Shown piece after piece: positions 1 through 8,442 of a DNA stretch of 64,000 nucleotides. The position numbers and the translations under genes are program-made. This DNA comes from Bradyrhizobium sp. CCBAU 53421. GTDB taxonomy: Bacteria; Pseudomonadota; Alphaproteobacteria; Rhizobiales; Xanthobacteraceae. How positions within the stretch are numbered: the stretch's first letter is position 1; the number at the start of each line of letters is the position of its first letter. The DNA is taken from the NCBI RefSeq assembly GCF_015291625.1, contig NZ_CP030047.1, positions 2,542,001-2,606,000 of the forward strand, read 5' to 3'. The notes under the pieces were generated by a model that worked only from the letters and a program-made list of their open reading frames with translations, did no database searches and was not told the origin of the DNA.

Positions 1-82
1 TCTTTTTGGCGGCGTCGGTGGTGTGGACGCGTTATTGTCGCACGCGGGAGGGTTCTCGAGACTCGACGCTCAATCCTAGTGA

Positions 83-102
83 TGCTATCTTTGCGACAAT
101 AG
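83..102 (+). promoter_or_regulatory. Putative GntR operator, copy 1
   Basis: TGCTAT, seven bases, then ACAATAG. This is a degenerate copy of the TACTAT-N7-ATGATAA element found upstream of most units in the first 25 kb. It lies just before the first molybdenum hydroxylase operon. It ends at an ATG at 104 that lacks a ribosome binding site. The assignment to the GntR protein encoded at 4645 is an inference. Confidence 0.45.
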
Positions 103-163
103 AATGAATTTGATGTTCGAGCAGTCGATCGAACCGGACACGGACAATAAGAGAGGACGCGGA

Positions 164-2539
164 GTGGCAAAGCAGGGCGTCGGAGCGTCAATTCCTCGGA
201 AGGAGGATGATCGCTTTCTTCGCGGACGAGGCGAATATGTCGGCGATATTCGCTTGCCCGGCATGCGCGACGTTGCGTTCGTCCGTAGTCCGCTTGCACA
301 TGCGCGGATCAAGGATATCCGTATCCCGCCTCATCTCCGCAGCAGCGTGTTCATTGCATCGGATATCGCGGCCGATACGCGTCCGATTCGCGCCGTGTCC
401 GGACTGCCCGGCTTCAAACCGTCCGACCAGCCGATCCTCGCCTTCGAGAAGGTCCGTCAGGTCGGCGAACTGATCGCGATGTGCGTCGCCGATACCCGCG
501 CGGAAGCCGAGGACATTGCGGCTGCCGTCGAGGTTGATTTCGAGGAATTGCCGGCCGTGCATGACATGCTGCTGGCGCGGCGTCCGGACTCCGCCCTGGT
601 GCACGAGGAGTGGGGCGACAATGTCTTTCTCGAGACCTTTGTCGACATCAATATGGAAGCGGCCTATGACGCGCCGATCAAGATCACACGCGAGATATCG
701 ACCGCGCGGCAGAGCATGGCGCCGATGGAAGGCCGCGGCACGGTCGCCGTCTGGCACAAGCGGATGGATCAACTCGTCCTGTACACCGGCAATCAGCAAC
801 CGCATATCGTGCGCAACGGTCTGTCGGAGTGCCTCAACCTCGAGCAGCTGAAGATCCGCATCGTCTCGCCCGATGTCGGCGGCGGCTTCGGCTATAAGGG
901 CATCGTGCTGACGGAGGATGTGTGTCTTGGCTGGCTCGCAATGCGCTGCGGCTATCCCGTGCGCTGGATCGAGGATCGTCGCGAGCATTTGACGGCGGGC
1001 GCGAATTGCCGCGAGCATCACTACAACATCACTGTCTACGCCGACCGCGACGGGACGTTGCGCGGTGTCGAGTGCGAGGCCTCGGTCGATTCCGGGGCCT
1101 ATTCGTCCTATCCGTTTTCGGCATGCCTGGAGGCTGCGCAGATCGCCAGCATCCTGCCGGGCCCGTACGATTTCCCATCCTATCGCTGCCGCACCTGGTC
1201 GGTGTCCACCAACAAGTGCCCGATCCTGCCTTATCGCGGCGTTGCGCGCACCGGGGTCTGCTACGCCATCGAGCTGATGATGGACGCCATCGCCCACGAG
1301 TGCGGTCTCGAGCCGTACGAGGTGAGGCTGAAGAACCTGGTGCGGCCGGAGCAGATGCCGTTCGACAACATCACCAGGAAGCATTTCGACAGTGGAGACT
1401 ATCCGGAATCGCTGCGGCAGGCGCTGGCAAAGATCGATCTGGCCGGTCTCCGCGCACGCCAGAAGAAGCGGGAGCCGGATGGCCGGTTGATCGGCGTCGG
1501 GCTGTCAGTCTATTGCGAGCAGGGTGCGCACGGCACGTCGGTCTACGCAGGCTGGGGCATCCCGATGGTTCCGGGACACGAACAGGCAACCGCCCGCATG
1601 ACCCCCGACGGCGGCCTCGAGCTTCGCATCGGCGCGCATTCGCATGGCCAGAGCATGGAGACCACGCTTCCGCAGGTCGCGCACGAGATCCTCGGCATCG
1701 ACGTCGCGCGCATCAAGCTGGTTCACGGCGACACCGAGTACACGCCTTACTCGACTGGCAGCTGGGGGTCGCGTTGCGCGGTGATGTCCGGCGGCGCGGT
1801 TGCAACCGCCTCGCGTGAACTCGCGAAGCTCATCAAGGGGATCGGTGCCCATCTGCTGCAGACCGAGATCGAGAACGTCAAACTCGAGAACGGCGCGGTC
1901 GTCGGTCCGTCCAACAGCGTGAAAATCGATGAGATTGCGCACACCTGGTATCGCAGGCCGCAGGATTTGCCGGCAACCGTCGATCCGAGGGGCCTTGAGG
2001 TCACCATCGGCTACAAGCCGGCGCGCGATTCCGGAACGTTCAGCTATGCGACCCATGTCGCGGTAGTCGCCGTCGATCCGGAGTTGGGCGATATCGAGCT
2101 GATCGACTACGTTGTGGTTGAAGACGGTGGCCAGCTGATCAACCCCATGGTCGTCGACGGGCAGATCTATGGCGGGCTGGCGCAAGGCATCGGCACCGCG
2201 ATGTATGAAGAGATGAATTTCGATACGTCGGCCCAGCCGCTGGCGTCGACCTTTGCCGACTATCTGTTGCCCGGCCCGACCGAAGTGCCGGCGCCCAAGC
2301 TTGGCCATATGGAGACGTTGGCGCCCTATACGGAGTTCGGTGTCAAAGGCATCGGCGAGGGCGGTGCGATCGCGCCTCCCGGCGCGATCGGCAATGCGGT
2401 CAATGACGCGTTGCGGCCTCTTGGCGCGCAGGTCTTGCACACGCCGATGACGCCGCGGCGTGTCCTCGAAGCCATTCAGGTCGCGGCCGAGCGCCGCAAG
2501 GCGAGGGCGCCCGAATTGGCGGAAGGGTTGCCGGCGTGA
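164..2539 (+). CDS. Molybdenum hydroxylase large (molybdopterin-binding) subunit, xanthine dehydrogenase family
   Basis: This is the catalytic subunit of a three-part xanthine dehydrogenase/CoxL-type hydroxylase, which typically adds water-derived oxygen to an N-heteroaromatic ring or aldehyde. The N-terminal ab-hammerhead region opens with RKEDDRFLRGRG. A glycine-rich GGGFGYKG motif follows, the active-site loop reads PYRGVAR near residue 356, and GIGEGG near residue 729 carries the expected catalytic Glu. The loop is not the AYRCSFR of true CO dehydrogenase, so CO oxidation is unlikely. I chose GTG 164 because AGAGGA lies six bases upstream; an in-frame ATG at 104 has no ribosome binding site and abuts the putative operator. 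The gene overlaps the FAD subunit by 4 bases. It is clearly paralogous to the large subunit at 33405. The substrate is unknown. Confidence 0.9.
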   Translation: MAKQGVGASIPRKEDDRFLRGRGEYVGDIRLPGMRDVAFVRSPLAHARIKDIRIPPHLRSSVFIASDIAADTRPIRAVSGLPGFKPSDQPILAFEKVRQVGELIAMCVADTRAEAEDIAAAVEVDFEELPAVHDMLLARRPDSALVHEEWGDNVFLETFVDINMEAAYDAPIKITREISTARQSMAPMEGRGTVAVWHKRMDQLVLYTGNQQPHIVRNGLSECLNLEQLKIRIVSPDVGGGFGYKGIVLTEDVCLGWLAMRCGYPVRWIEDRREHLTAGANCREHHYNITVYADRDGTLRGVECEASVDSGAYSSYPFSACLEAAQIASILPGPYDFPSYRCRTWSVSTNKCPILPYRGVARTGVCYAIELMMDAIAHECGLEPYEVRLKNLVRPEQMPFDNITRKHFDSGDYPESLRQALAKIDLAGLRARQKKREPDGRLIGVGLSVYCEQGAHGTSVYAGWGIPMVPGHEQATARMTPDGGLELRIGAHSHGQSMETTLPQVAHEILGIDVARIKLVHGDTEYTPYSTGSWGSRCAVMSGGAVATASRELAKLIKGIGAHLLQTEIENVKLENGAVVGPSNSVKIDEIAHTWYRRPQDLPATVDPRGLEVTIGYKPARDSGTFSYATHVAVVAVDPELGDIELIDYVVVEDGGQLINPMVVDGQIYGGLAQGIGTAMYEEMNFDTSAQPLASTFADYLLPGPTEVPAPKLGHMETLAPYTEFGVKGIGEGGAIAPPGAIGNAVNDALRPLGAQVLHTPMTPRRVLEAIQVAAERRKARAPELAEGLPA

Positions 2540-3375
2540 AACCTGTCAATTTCGACTACGCACGACCCGATGCGGTCGACGCGGTGATCCGGCTCATCGC
2601 GGACGACAGCAGAACCGTCAAGATGATGGCCGGGAGCCAGTCGCTCGGGCCGATGTTGAACCTCAGGCTGGTGCAGCCCGATCTGATCGTCGACCTGACC
2701 GGGATCGAAGAGCTGCGCTGTTTCAGCGACGGGGCGGAAGAAATCTCGATCGGGGCTTGCGTCACGCATGCCGATATCGAGGACCTTCGTGTCACCGACG
2801 TCACGCGCGGTGCGCTGCCGACGGTAGCCAGCGGCATCGCATATCGCGCGGTGCGCAATCGCGGCACCATCGGCGGCAGCTTGACGCACGCCGATCCGTC
2901 GGCCGACTGGCACTCGATCCTCGCCGCAGTTGGGGCGAAAGTCGTGCTGCGCGGCCCGGCCGGCGAGCGGACCGTGGCGGTTGAGGACTACATGGTGGGC
3001 GCGCTTGAAGCCGACCTGCGCCCTGGCGAAGTTCTCGTTCGCGTCATGGTGCCGCGATTAAGCAAATCGGCGCGCTGGGGCTACTACAAGAGCTGCCGCA
3101 AGACGGGCGAATTCGCTCACGCGATCGGCGCCTTCATGACCGACCCCGATCGCGGCATCAGCCGTGCGGTCATCGGCGCGACGGAGAGCCGTCCGATCGT
3201 CATCGCCGAGGCAGGCAATGTGATCGGCGATGGCCGAGCTCCGCGTCTGAGCGAGCGTTTCGACGGCGGGGCTGTCGACGAGATTCTGGAGAAGGCAGGG
3301 ATGGTCGATCCCCTGGACAAGCAAACCCATGTCGTCGCGCTGCGCCGCGCGATCGAGCAGGCACGGCCGCAATGA
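2536..3375 (+). CDS. Molybdenum hydroxylase FAD-binding (medium) subunit
   Basis: A 279-residue CoxM/FAD_binding_5-type subunit that accepts electrons from the Fe-S subunit and holds FAD. The FAD-contact motif AGSQSLGPML is near residue 33 and the second glycine-rich stretch NRGTIGGSLTHADP is near residues 111-124, both typical of this family. The start overlaps the large-subunit stop (ATGA-like junction) and the stop overlaps the next start, so the three subunits are translationally coupled. The length is normal for the family. Its paralog is at 35780. Confidence 0.92.
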   Translation: MKPVNFDYARPDAVDAVIRLIADDSRTVKMMAGSQSLGPMLNLRLVQPDLIVDLTGIEELRCFSDGAEEISIGACVTHADIEDLRVTDVTRGALPTVASGIAYRAVRNRGTIGGSLTHADPSADWHSILAAVGAKVVLRGPAGERTVAVEDYMVGALEADLRPGEVLVRVMVPRLSKSARWGYYKSCRKTGEFAHAIGAFMTDPDRGISRAVIGATESRPIVIAEAGNVIGDGRAPRLSERFDGGAVDEILEKAGMVDPLDKQTHVVALRRAIEQARPQ

Positions 3376-4592
3376 GCACCTGTAGCCTCAACGTCAACGG
3401 AAGCGCGGTCAGCGCGGAGATCCAGCCGCGGACTCACCTTGCGGATTTTCTCCGCGAGAAGCTCAATCTGACCGGCACCCATCTGGGCTGCGAGCACGGC
3501 GTCTGCGGCGCGTGCACGCTCCTCGTCGATGGTGTGCCGACGCGCTCCTGCATCACCTTCGCGTTGGCTTGCCAGCAGGCCGACGTCACGACGATCGAAG
3601 GCCTCGACGACGACGAGATCACGCGCGAACTGCGTGCGGCCTTCACGAGGGAGCACGGCCTTCAATGCGGCTATTGCACGCCGGGGATGGTCGTGTCGGC
3701 GCGCGATGTCGTGCTGCGCATGCAGGACCCGAGCGAGCGCGATATCCGCGTGGCCATGAGCGGAAACCTTTGTCGCTGCACCGGCTATGTCGGCATCGTC
3801 CGCGCAATCCAGGGTGTGATCGCAGATCGCAGGGCGCGAGGGATCGCCGCGATTCCAAACGGAAACCGGACGCGTCTTGGACCCTCTGGCTCCGGCAATG
3901 CGACCGCGGTTGCCGCCGTTTCGGCTCGGGCCAAGCCGAGGGCCGCGCCAATTGCGGAGAAGACGGAAGCGCCGGCAGCGGCCGCGGCCTCGCTCCGGGA
4001 TACGAACTGGAAGCCGCAAACGACCTTCACGCAGAGCTTCACCGTCGAACATCCGGTCGATGACGTCTGGAATTTCTTCGCCGACATCGCTGCGGTCGCC
4101 GCCTGCCTGCCTGGCGCATCGCTCGCCGGAGATCCGGTCGACGGTCACGTCGACGGCCAGATCAAGATTAAGGTCGGGCCGATCTCTGCCGAATTTCAAG
4201 GCATCGCCGATGTGACGCGCGACGATGCGACCCGTACCGGCACGATTATCGGCGCAGGCAAGGACAAGCGCAGCAACTCCTCGACCCGCGGCCTGATCGG
4301 CTATGCCGTCAAGCCGGGTGACGCGGAAGACCAAACCAGGGTCGATCTCAGCATCGGCTTCACCTTGACCGGGGCCCTGGCGCAGTTCAGCCGCTCCGGC
4401 CTGATCCAGGATGTGGCCGGACGAATCATTGCCGTTTTTGTCCAGAACCTCGAGACGAGGCTGGCCCATCGATCGGGAGGCGGCGAGGGCGAGCCGGCCA
4501 TGGTCAAGGAATTCGACGCCGGCGCGCTGATGCGATCGATGGCGCTGGACTACATGAAACGAGCGCTTCGATGGCTCTTGCGACGGCCTTAG
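3372..4592 (+). CDS. Fusion of [2Fe-2S] hydroxylase small subunit with a CoxG-type SRPBCC domain
   Basis: Residues 1 to about 155 are a CoxS-type iron-sulfur subunit. A plant-type cluster motif, CEHGVCGAC, lies near residues 40-48, and the second cluster motifs are CGYC and CRCTGY. After an Ala/Pro-rich linker (about 160-215), residues 220-375 form an SRPBCC domain of the CO dehydrogenase subunit G family, opening with FTVEHPVDDVWNFFADI. The C-terminal 30 residues are amphipathic and basic (ALRWLLRRP), which could touch the membrane. Separate CoxS and CoxG proteins are usual, and the same fusion recurs at 36616. A role of the SRPBCC part in handing electrons to quinone is inference. Confidence 0.9.
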   Translation: MSTCSLNVNGSAVSAEIQPRTHLADFLREKLNLTGTHLGCEHGVCGACTLLVDGVPTRSCITFALACQQADVTTIEGLDDDEITRELRAAFTREHGLQCGYCTPGMVVSARDVVLRMQDPSERDIRVAMSGNLCRCTGYVGIVRAIQGVIADRRARGIAAIPNGNRTRLGPSGSGNATAVAAVSARAKPRAAPIAEKTEAPAAAAASLRDTNWKPQTTFTQSFTVEHPVDDVWNFFADIAAVAACLPGASLAGDPVDGHVDGQIKIKVGPISAEFQGIADVTRDDATRTGTIIGAGKDKRSNSSTRGLIGYAVKPGDAEDQTRVDLSIGFTLTGALAQFSRSGLIQDVAGRIIAVFVQNLETRLAHRSGGGEGEPAMVKEFDAGALMRSMALDYMKRALRWLLRRP

Positions 4593-4629
4593 TTGTCCGG
4601 CGATAGAACTCGCCTTTTGCGATGAGATG

Positions 4630-4652
4630 GACTATCTTACTATCATGAATAA
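4630..4652 (+). promoter_or_regulatory. Weak GntR-type site overlapping the gntR start
   Basis: GACTATCTTACTATCATGAA carries two TACTAT-like half sites (ACTATCTT and TTACTATC) next to ATGAA, without the exact seven-base spacing of the other copies. It fits autoregulation of the GntR gene, but the match is partial. Confidence 0.35.
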
Positions 4653-5403
4653 GCTAGTCCCAAATTACGAGCGCAGCCGGGTCCCCCTCTATGTGCAGGT
4701 GGCATCGGTCATGCGTCAGCGGGTCGAGTCCGGGCGATGGCAAGAGGGCGACAAGATCTCGACCATCGAGGAGCTTGAAACCGAATTCGGCGTCGCGCGC
4801 GTTACGATCCGGCAGGCGATCGAGATGTTGCGGAGCGAGGGTCTGCTCGACGCGCAGCAGGGCCGTGGGACGTTCGTGTCCGGACGACCGAAGAATCGTC
4901 ACTGGCTGAACCTGGCCAATGATTTCGAGTCGATGGTCGATTCCGTCAGAAACAACGTCCTCAAGCGCGTCTATGTCGAGGAGAATGCGGAGCTGCCCCG
5001 GCTCGCCGCGCATGAAGGGCGGCCCGCCGCCGGCTACGCATTTCTCAGAAGCGTGCAGTATAACGAGGACGAGCCGTTTTCGGTCGTCAACCTCCATCTG
5101 GCGCGCAACCTCTATCTCAAAGACCGCAAGCGCTTCACCCATACGGCCGCGCTGACCAAGATCATGGAGATGGACGACATCACGCTCGCCCACGCTCATC
5201 AGGTTGTGACGATCGGCGTAGCCGATCCCGAAACGGCCGAACTGCTCAAGATCGGCCTCGGCGAACCAACGGCCGATTGCCGCCTGGTGCTGGTCGACAG
5301 CAACGACATCGCCGTCTATGTCGCCGACATCCATTATCATCGCAGTTGCTTCGCGCTCCGTTCCGATCTTCTCGAAAAATCGAAGAAGCGAACGAAGGCC
5401 TGA
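4645..5403 (+). CDS. GntR-family transcriptional regulator with UTRA ligand domain (HutC subfamily)
   Basis: The N-terminal winged helix-turn-helix (about residues 10-75) contains the family signature EFGVARVTIRQAIEMLRSEGLL followed by the wing QGRGTFV. The remainder is a UTRA-type effector domain as in HutC/FarR. I prefer ATG 4645 to the in-frame ATG 4627 because the latter sits in a probable operator; neither has a clear ribosome binding site. The gene lies between the hydroxylase operon and the convergent diaminopropionate ammonia-lyase. Seven copies of a shared site in this region make it the best candidate for the local regulator. The effector is unknown, presumably the pathway substrate or an intermediate. 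Confidence 0.9.
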   Translation: MNKLVPNYERSRVPLYVQVASVMRQRVESGRWQEGDKISTIEELETEFGVARVTIRQAIEMLRSEGLLDAQQGRGTFVSGRPKNRHWLNLANDFESMVDSVRNNVLKRVYVEENAELPRLAAHEGRPAAGYAFLRSVQYNEDEPFSVVNLHLARNLYLKDRKRFTHTAALTKIMEMDDITLAHAHQVVTIGVADPETAELLKIGLGEPTADCRLVLVDSNDIAVYVADIHYHRSCFALRSDLLEKSKKRTKA

Positions 5404-5407
5404 CGAA

Positions 5408-5431
5408 GGAGCGGGCGCAAGGCCCGCTCCT
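5408..5431. terminator. GC-rich hairpin after gntR
   Basis: AGGAGCGGGC and GCCCGCTCCT form a 10-bp stem with a four-base loop, starting five bases after the gntR stop. No long T run follows, so terminator strength is uncertain. Confidence 0.55.
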
Positions 5432-5439
5432 CATTGTCG

Positions 5440-5542
5440 CTAGAGCGTTTTCGAGCGAAGTGGCCACCGGTTCGCGTGAAGAAAACGCGTCAAAACAAGA
5501 ATCTAGAACTTCGGTTCTGATGTAATCAGAACCGAAGCTCTA
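5440..5542. repeat. Bradyrhizobium-type intergenic repeat ending in a 17-bp hairpin
   Basis: The stretch starts CTAGAGCGTTTTCGAGCGAA and ends in a near-perfect stem: AGAACTTCGGTTCTGAT (5505-5521) pairs with ATCAGAACCGAAGCTCT (5525-5541) around GTA. I recognise this as a dispersed intergenic repeat common in Bradyrhizobium-like genomes (recall, not a search). It lies between two convergent genes and its last bases include the stop codon of the ammonia-lyase, so it probably also acts as a terminator. Confidence 0.7.
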
Positions 5543-6727
5543 AGCGAGGATGCTCGCCGGCGAGGCTCCGACGATCTCCGTGTAGCGCTTTTGGTCGGTG
5601 GCACCTTCGGTGTTGATCAGCAGCACGCGCGATGTCTGGTTCAAGCCCAGCGCTTCACGCGCGACACTGCTCTTGGCGGCGCGCCAAAGGCCAGCTAGTC
5701 CAGCAGCGCCGCTTTCGCCGGCCACAATGGCCGGATCGTCGCCTGTCGGGTGTGCGAGCCGGCGCATCGCCACCGCGGCGCCTTCTTCGCCGACCATCAT
5801 GAACGCGTCCGCCTTCCGCGACAGGATGCGCCAGGCAACGAGGGAAGGCTCGTAGCATTCGAGCATCGCCATGATCGTCGGCTCGCCGTGGGCGATCTTG
5901 ATCGGCGCGCCCGCGATGGCGCTCTGATAGAGGCACGCAGCCCGCTCGGGCTCCACGACCACGAAGGTCGGGCGGCTCTTGCCAAAGACAACATCGAAGT
6001 AACCGGCGACTGCCGCTGCGAGGCCGCCGACCCCGGCCTGGACGAATACATGGGTGGGCGCCTCCGGCTGCTGCCGGAGGATCTCGTTCAGCATCGCCGT
6101 ATAGCCCTGCATGACCAGCCCGGGGATGCGCTCATAGCCGGGCCAGGACGTATCCGAGACGACGATCCAATGATTGTCCTGGCAAACCTTGTCGGCAACT
6201 GCGACGGAGTCGTCGTAGGTGCCGGGCACCCGCACGATTTCCGCACCGAAGCGGGCAATTGCCTGCACGCGCTCATCCGTGACTCCGGAATGCACGAAGA
6301 TGACCGCCTTGGCTCCGACCATCTGCGCGCCGGCCGCGACCGATCGTCCGTGATTTCCATCGGTGGCGCAGCCGACCGTCAGGCTGCGCGCGATCTCGCG
6401 TATGGCAGGAGTCTCGATCTCGCTGATATCCACCGCGCGGCCCAGCTTGCTGCTGGCATGCTCCAGCAGTAACCTCAATACGGCGTAGGATCCGCCCAGG
6501 GCCTTGAAGCTGCCAAGGCCGAGCCGATGCGATTCGTCCTTGATATGGATGGACTTCACCTTGAATTCGCGGGCGAGCGCCGGCAGCGATCGCAGCGGCG
6601 TTTCAGCGTGGTTCGGCCGGAAGCTGAGGAAACGCTCGACTTCGTTGGCTTCCTCGCGCGCGAGCGTAGCGGCATCCGCCGGGTCAAGCGGTTGGTCGTG
6701 AGATGAACTTGTATTCGACAGGAACAT
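5540..6727 (-). CDS. dpaL: Diaminopropionate ammonia-lyase
   Basis: A fold-type II PLP enzyme of the YgeX/DpaL family, which converts 2,3-diaminopropionate to pyruvate and two ammonia. The Schiff-base lysine is in GSFKALGGSYA (Lys75 from the chosen start). GCATDGNHGRSVA is the substrate/phosphate loop and QAGVGGLAAAVAG the glycine-rich PLP phosphate-binding loop. The length, 395 residues, is normal. The open frame extends to 6850, but the added residues look non-conserved and would cross the putative operator at 6826, so I start at ATG 6727. Transcribed divergently from the pxpA-F420 operon. Activity on a related beta-substituted amino acid made by this pathway is possible. Confidence 0.88.
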   Translation of the reverse strand: MFLSNTSSSHDQPLDPADAATLAREEANEVERFLSFRPNHAETPLRSLPALAREFKVKSIHIKDESHRLGLGSFKALGGSYAVLRLLLEHASSKLGRAVDISEIETPAIREIARSLTVGCATDGNHGRSVAAGAQMVGAKAVIFVHSGVTDERVQAIARFGAEIVRVPGTYDDSVAVADKVCQDNHWIVVSDTSWPGYERIPGLVMQGYTAMLNEILRQQPEAPTHVFVQAGVGGLAAAVAGYFDVVFGKSRPTFVVVEPERAACLYQSAIAGAPIKIAHGEPTIMAMLECYEPSLVAWRILSRKADAFMMVGEEGAAVAMRRLAHPTGDDPAIVAGESGAAGLAGLWRAAKSSVAREALGLNQTSRVLLINTEGATDQKRYTEIVGASPASILA

Positions 6728-6825
6728 TCGAACCGGCCTTCGCGATGAGTTGTTTGGTGGGAGCAGCTGCCGCTGATCGGACGTGTCGTCGTCGGGCAGC
6801 GCAGCTTGCCAGAGAGTTGAATACA

Positions 6826-6845
6826 TACTATCATTGGGATGATGG
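6826..6845 (+). promoter_or_regulatory. GntR-type operator upstream of diaminopropionate ammonia-lyase
   Basis: TACTAT, seven bases (CATTGGG), ATGATGG. It matches the exact architecture of the copies at 24786 and 24841. It lies about 100 bases upstream of the reverse-strand ammonia-lyase start and inside the divergent promoter region shared with pxpA. Confidence 0.6.
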
Positions 6846-6938
6846 TTCAATACGGTTTCGCGAACCCTTATGCTGTCGTCATCGTCTAAAACCGATCTTC
6901 GGAAAAGCGGGAAAAATTATTCGGTAAAAGGATTGTCT

Positions 6939-6958
6939 TACTAACAATAGAACGTTAT
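6939..6958 (+). promoter_or_regulatory. GntR-type operator upstream of the pxpA-F420 operon
   Basis: TACTAA, seven bases, ACGTTAT. The left half is conserved, the right half is degenerate. It sits 23 bases before the pxpA start, close to where a promoter would lie. Confidence 0.45.
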
Positions 6959-6981
6959 AGCTCAAGCGCACGAGGTGAAGG

Positions 6982-7758
6982 ATGACCGTAACGATCAACT
7001 TGAACGCCGACATGGCCGAAGGGTTCGGCGCGTACGACGTCGGTGACGATGCCGGAATCCTGAAGATCATCGGATCCGCCAATATCGCCTGCGGCTTTCA
7101 CGCCGGTGACCCGCGGGTGATGCGCAACGTCGTGCGCGAAGCCAAGCGCCTCGGTGTCACGATCGGTGCTCATCCCGGTTTCAATGATCTCTGGGGCTTC
7201 GGACGCCGCCGCATCGACATGCGCCCCGATGACCTCGAATACATGGTCGCCTATCAGATCGGCGCGCTGCAAGCGATGGCGGCCTACGAAGGCGAGCGGG
7301 TCACCCACCTCAAGCCGCACGGCGCGCTCAACAACATGGCCGCCGAAGACGCCGAATACGCGCTGGCCATCGGCCGCGCCATCAAGGCCGTCGATCCGCG
7401 CATCATCTATGTGGCGCTCGCGGGGTCCGAGATGGAAAAGGCCGGCCGCAAGCTCGGACTTCCCGTCGCGATCGAAGGCTTCTGCGATCGCCAGTACGAC
7501 GACGACGGCAATCTGACGTCGCGCAAGATCGCGGGCTCGGTCATCAAGGACGCTGCGCTCGCGACCCGGCAGGTGCTCGATATGGTGTTGAACAACACCA
7601 TCACCTCCCGCAACGGCAAGAAGATCAAATGCAAGGTCCACTCGCTGTGCGTCCATGGCGACGAGCCAACGGGTGTCGCCACGGCCCGCGCGGTGCGGGA
7701 GGGCCTCGAGAAGGCCGGCGTCAAGCTCGTGCCGCTCACCGAAATGCCCCTCGACTAA
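6982..7758 (+). CDS. pxpA: PxpA/YcsF (LamB family) lactamase-like protein without PxpB/PxpC partners
   Basis: A 258-residue LamB/YcsF protein. It has the family N-terminus NLNADMAEGFG, then NIACGFHAGD, GAHPGFND, HLKPHGALNN, EGFCDRQYDDDGNL and CVHGDEP. In other bacteria PxpA works with PxpB and PxpC as an ATP-dependent 5-oxoprolinase that opens pyroglutamate. No pxpB or pxpC is present anywhere in this window, so a different cyclic amide may be opened, or the partners are elsewhere. It is the first gene of the F420 operon, 21 bases before the F420 reductase. A ribosome binding site (GGTGAAGG) precedes the ATG. Confidence 0.88.
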   Translation: MTVTINLNADMAEGFGAYDVGDDAGILKIIGSANIACGFHAGDPRVMRNVVREAKRLGVTIGAHPGFNDLWGFGRRRIDMRPDDLEYMVAYQIGALQAMAAYEGERVTHLKPHGALNNMAAEDAEYALAIGRAIKAVDPRIIYVALAGSEMEKAGRKLGLPVAIEGFCDRQYDDDGNLTSRKIAGSVIKDAALATRQVLDMVLNNTITSRNGKKIKCKVHSLCVHGDEPTGVATARAVREGLEKAGVKLVPLTEMPLD

Positions 7759-7779
7759 TCCTGGAAAGGCCACCGAGAC

Positions 7780-8439
7780 ATGAACACGAAGCCGACGATT
7801 GCCATCCTTGGAGGAACCGGTGACTTGGGATCCGGCCTCGCGAAATGCTGGCTCGCGGCCGGTTACAAAGTCATTCTCGGTTCACGCTCCGCGGAGAAGG
7901 CCCGGAGCGCGGCGGAGACCATGACCGGCGACGTCGCGGGCGACGACAATGCCGCCGCCGCCCGGGCTGCCGACATCGTGGTCGTTGCCGTGCCGTTCGC
8001 GAGCCATGATGCGACGCTGAACGAAGTCAAGGACGTCGTTCAGGGCAAGATCGTCGTGGATGCCGCGGTCCCGCTGGTGCCGCCGAAAGTGTCCGTGGTC
8101 CAGCTTCCGTCGGCCGGCTCGGCCGCGCAGATCGCGCAGCAACTGCTCGGACTCGGCGTGCGGGTCGTCTCCGCGTTCCACAATGTGGGCGCGACCAAGC
8201 TGCACCAGGGCGGCAAGGCGGATTGCGACGTTCTGGTCTTTGGCGACGACAAGGCGGCGCGCGACATCGTTATCGGTCTTGCGAACGAAGTTGCATCCGC
8301 GGGCATCGACGGCGGCGTGCTGGCAAATTCGGCGGCGGCCGAGGCGCTCACCTCCGTGCTGATCGGGATCAATCGGCGCTACAAGGTGCCCGGCGCCGGC
8401 ATCCGCATCACCGGCCTGTCCGCAAGCCCGGGTGCCTGA
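7780..8439 (+). CDS. npdG: NADPH-dependent F420 reductase
   Basis: A 219-residue dinucleotide-binding protein of the Fno/NpdG family, which exchanges hydride between NADPH and coenzyme F420. The Rossmann motif GGTGDLGSGLA is near residues 10-20, followed by SRSAEKA, which fits recognition of the NADPH phosphate. The F420-side region includes VVSAFHNVGATKL and the C-terminal LIGINRRYKVPGAGIRITG, characteristic of this family. It is the only F420-using enzyme I can identify in the window. The ATG follows GGAAAGGCC; cofE starts 3 bases after its stop. In this context it probably runs in the F420-reducing direction. Confidence 0.9.
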   Translation: MNTKPTIAILGGTGDLGSGLAKCWLAAGYKVILGSRSAEKARSAAETMTGDVAGDDNAAAARAADIVVVAVPFASHDATLNEVKDVVQGKIVVDAAVPLVPPKVSVVQLPSAGSAAQIAQQLLGLGVRVVSAFHNVGATKLHQGGKADCDVLVFGDDKAARDIVIGLANEVASAGIDGGVLANSAAAEALTSVLIGINRRYKVPGAGIRITGLSASPGA

Positions 8440-8442
8440 ACC

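Noticed and set aside
164..4592. Carbon monoxide dehydrogenase (coxMSL) assignment
   Set aside because: The large subunit has PYRGVAR in place of the AYRCSFR loop of true CO dehydrogenase. The second copy in a pyridine cluster has the same loop, so N-heterocycle hydroxylation is more likely.
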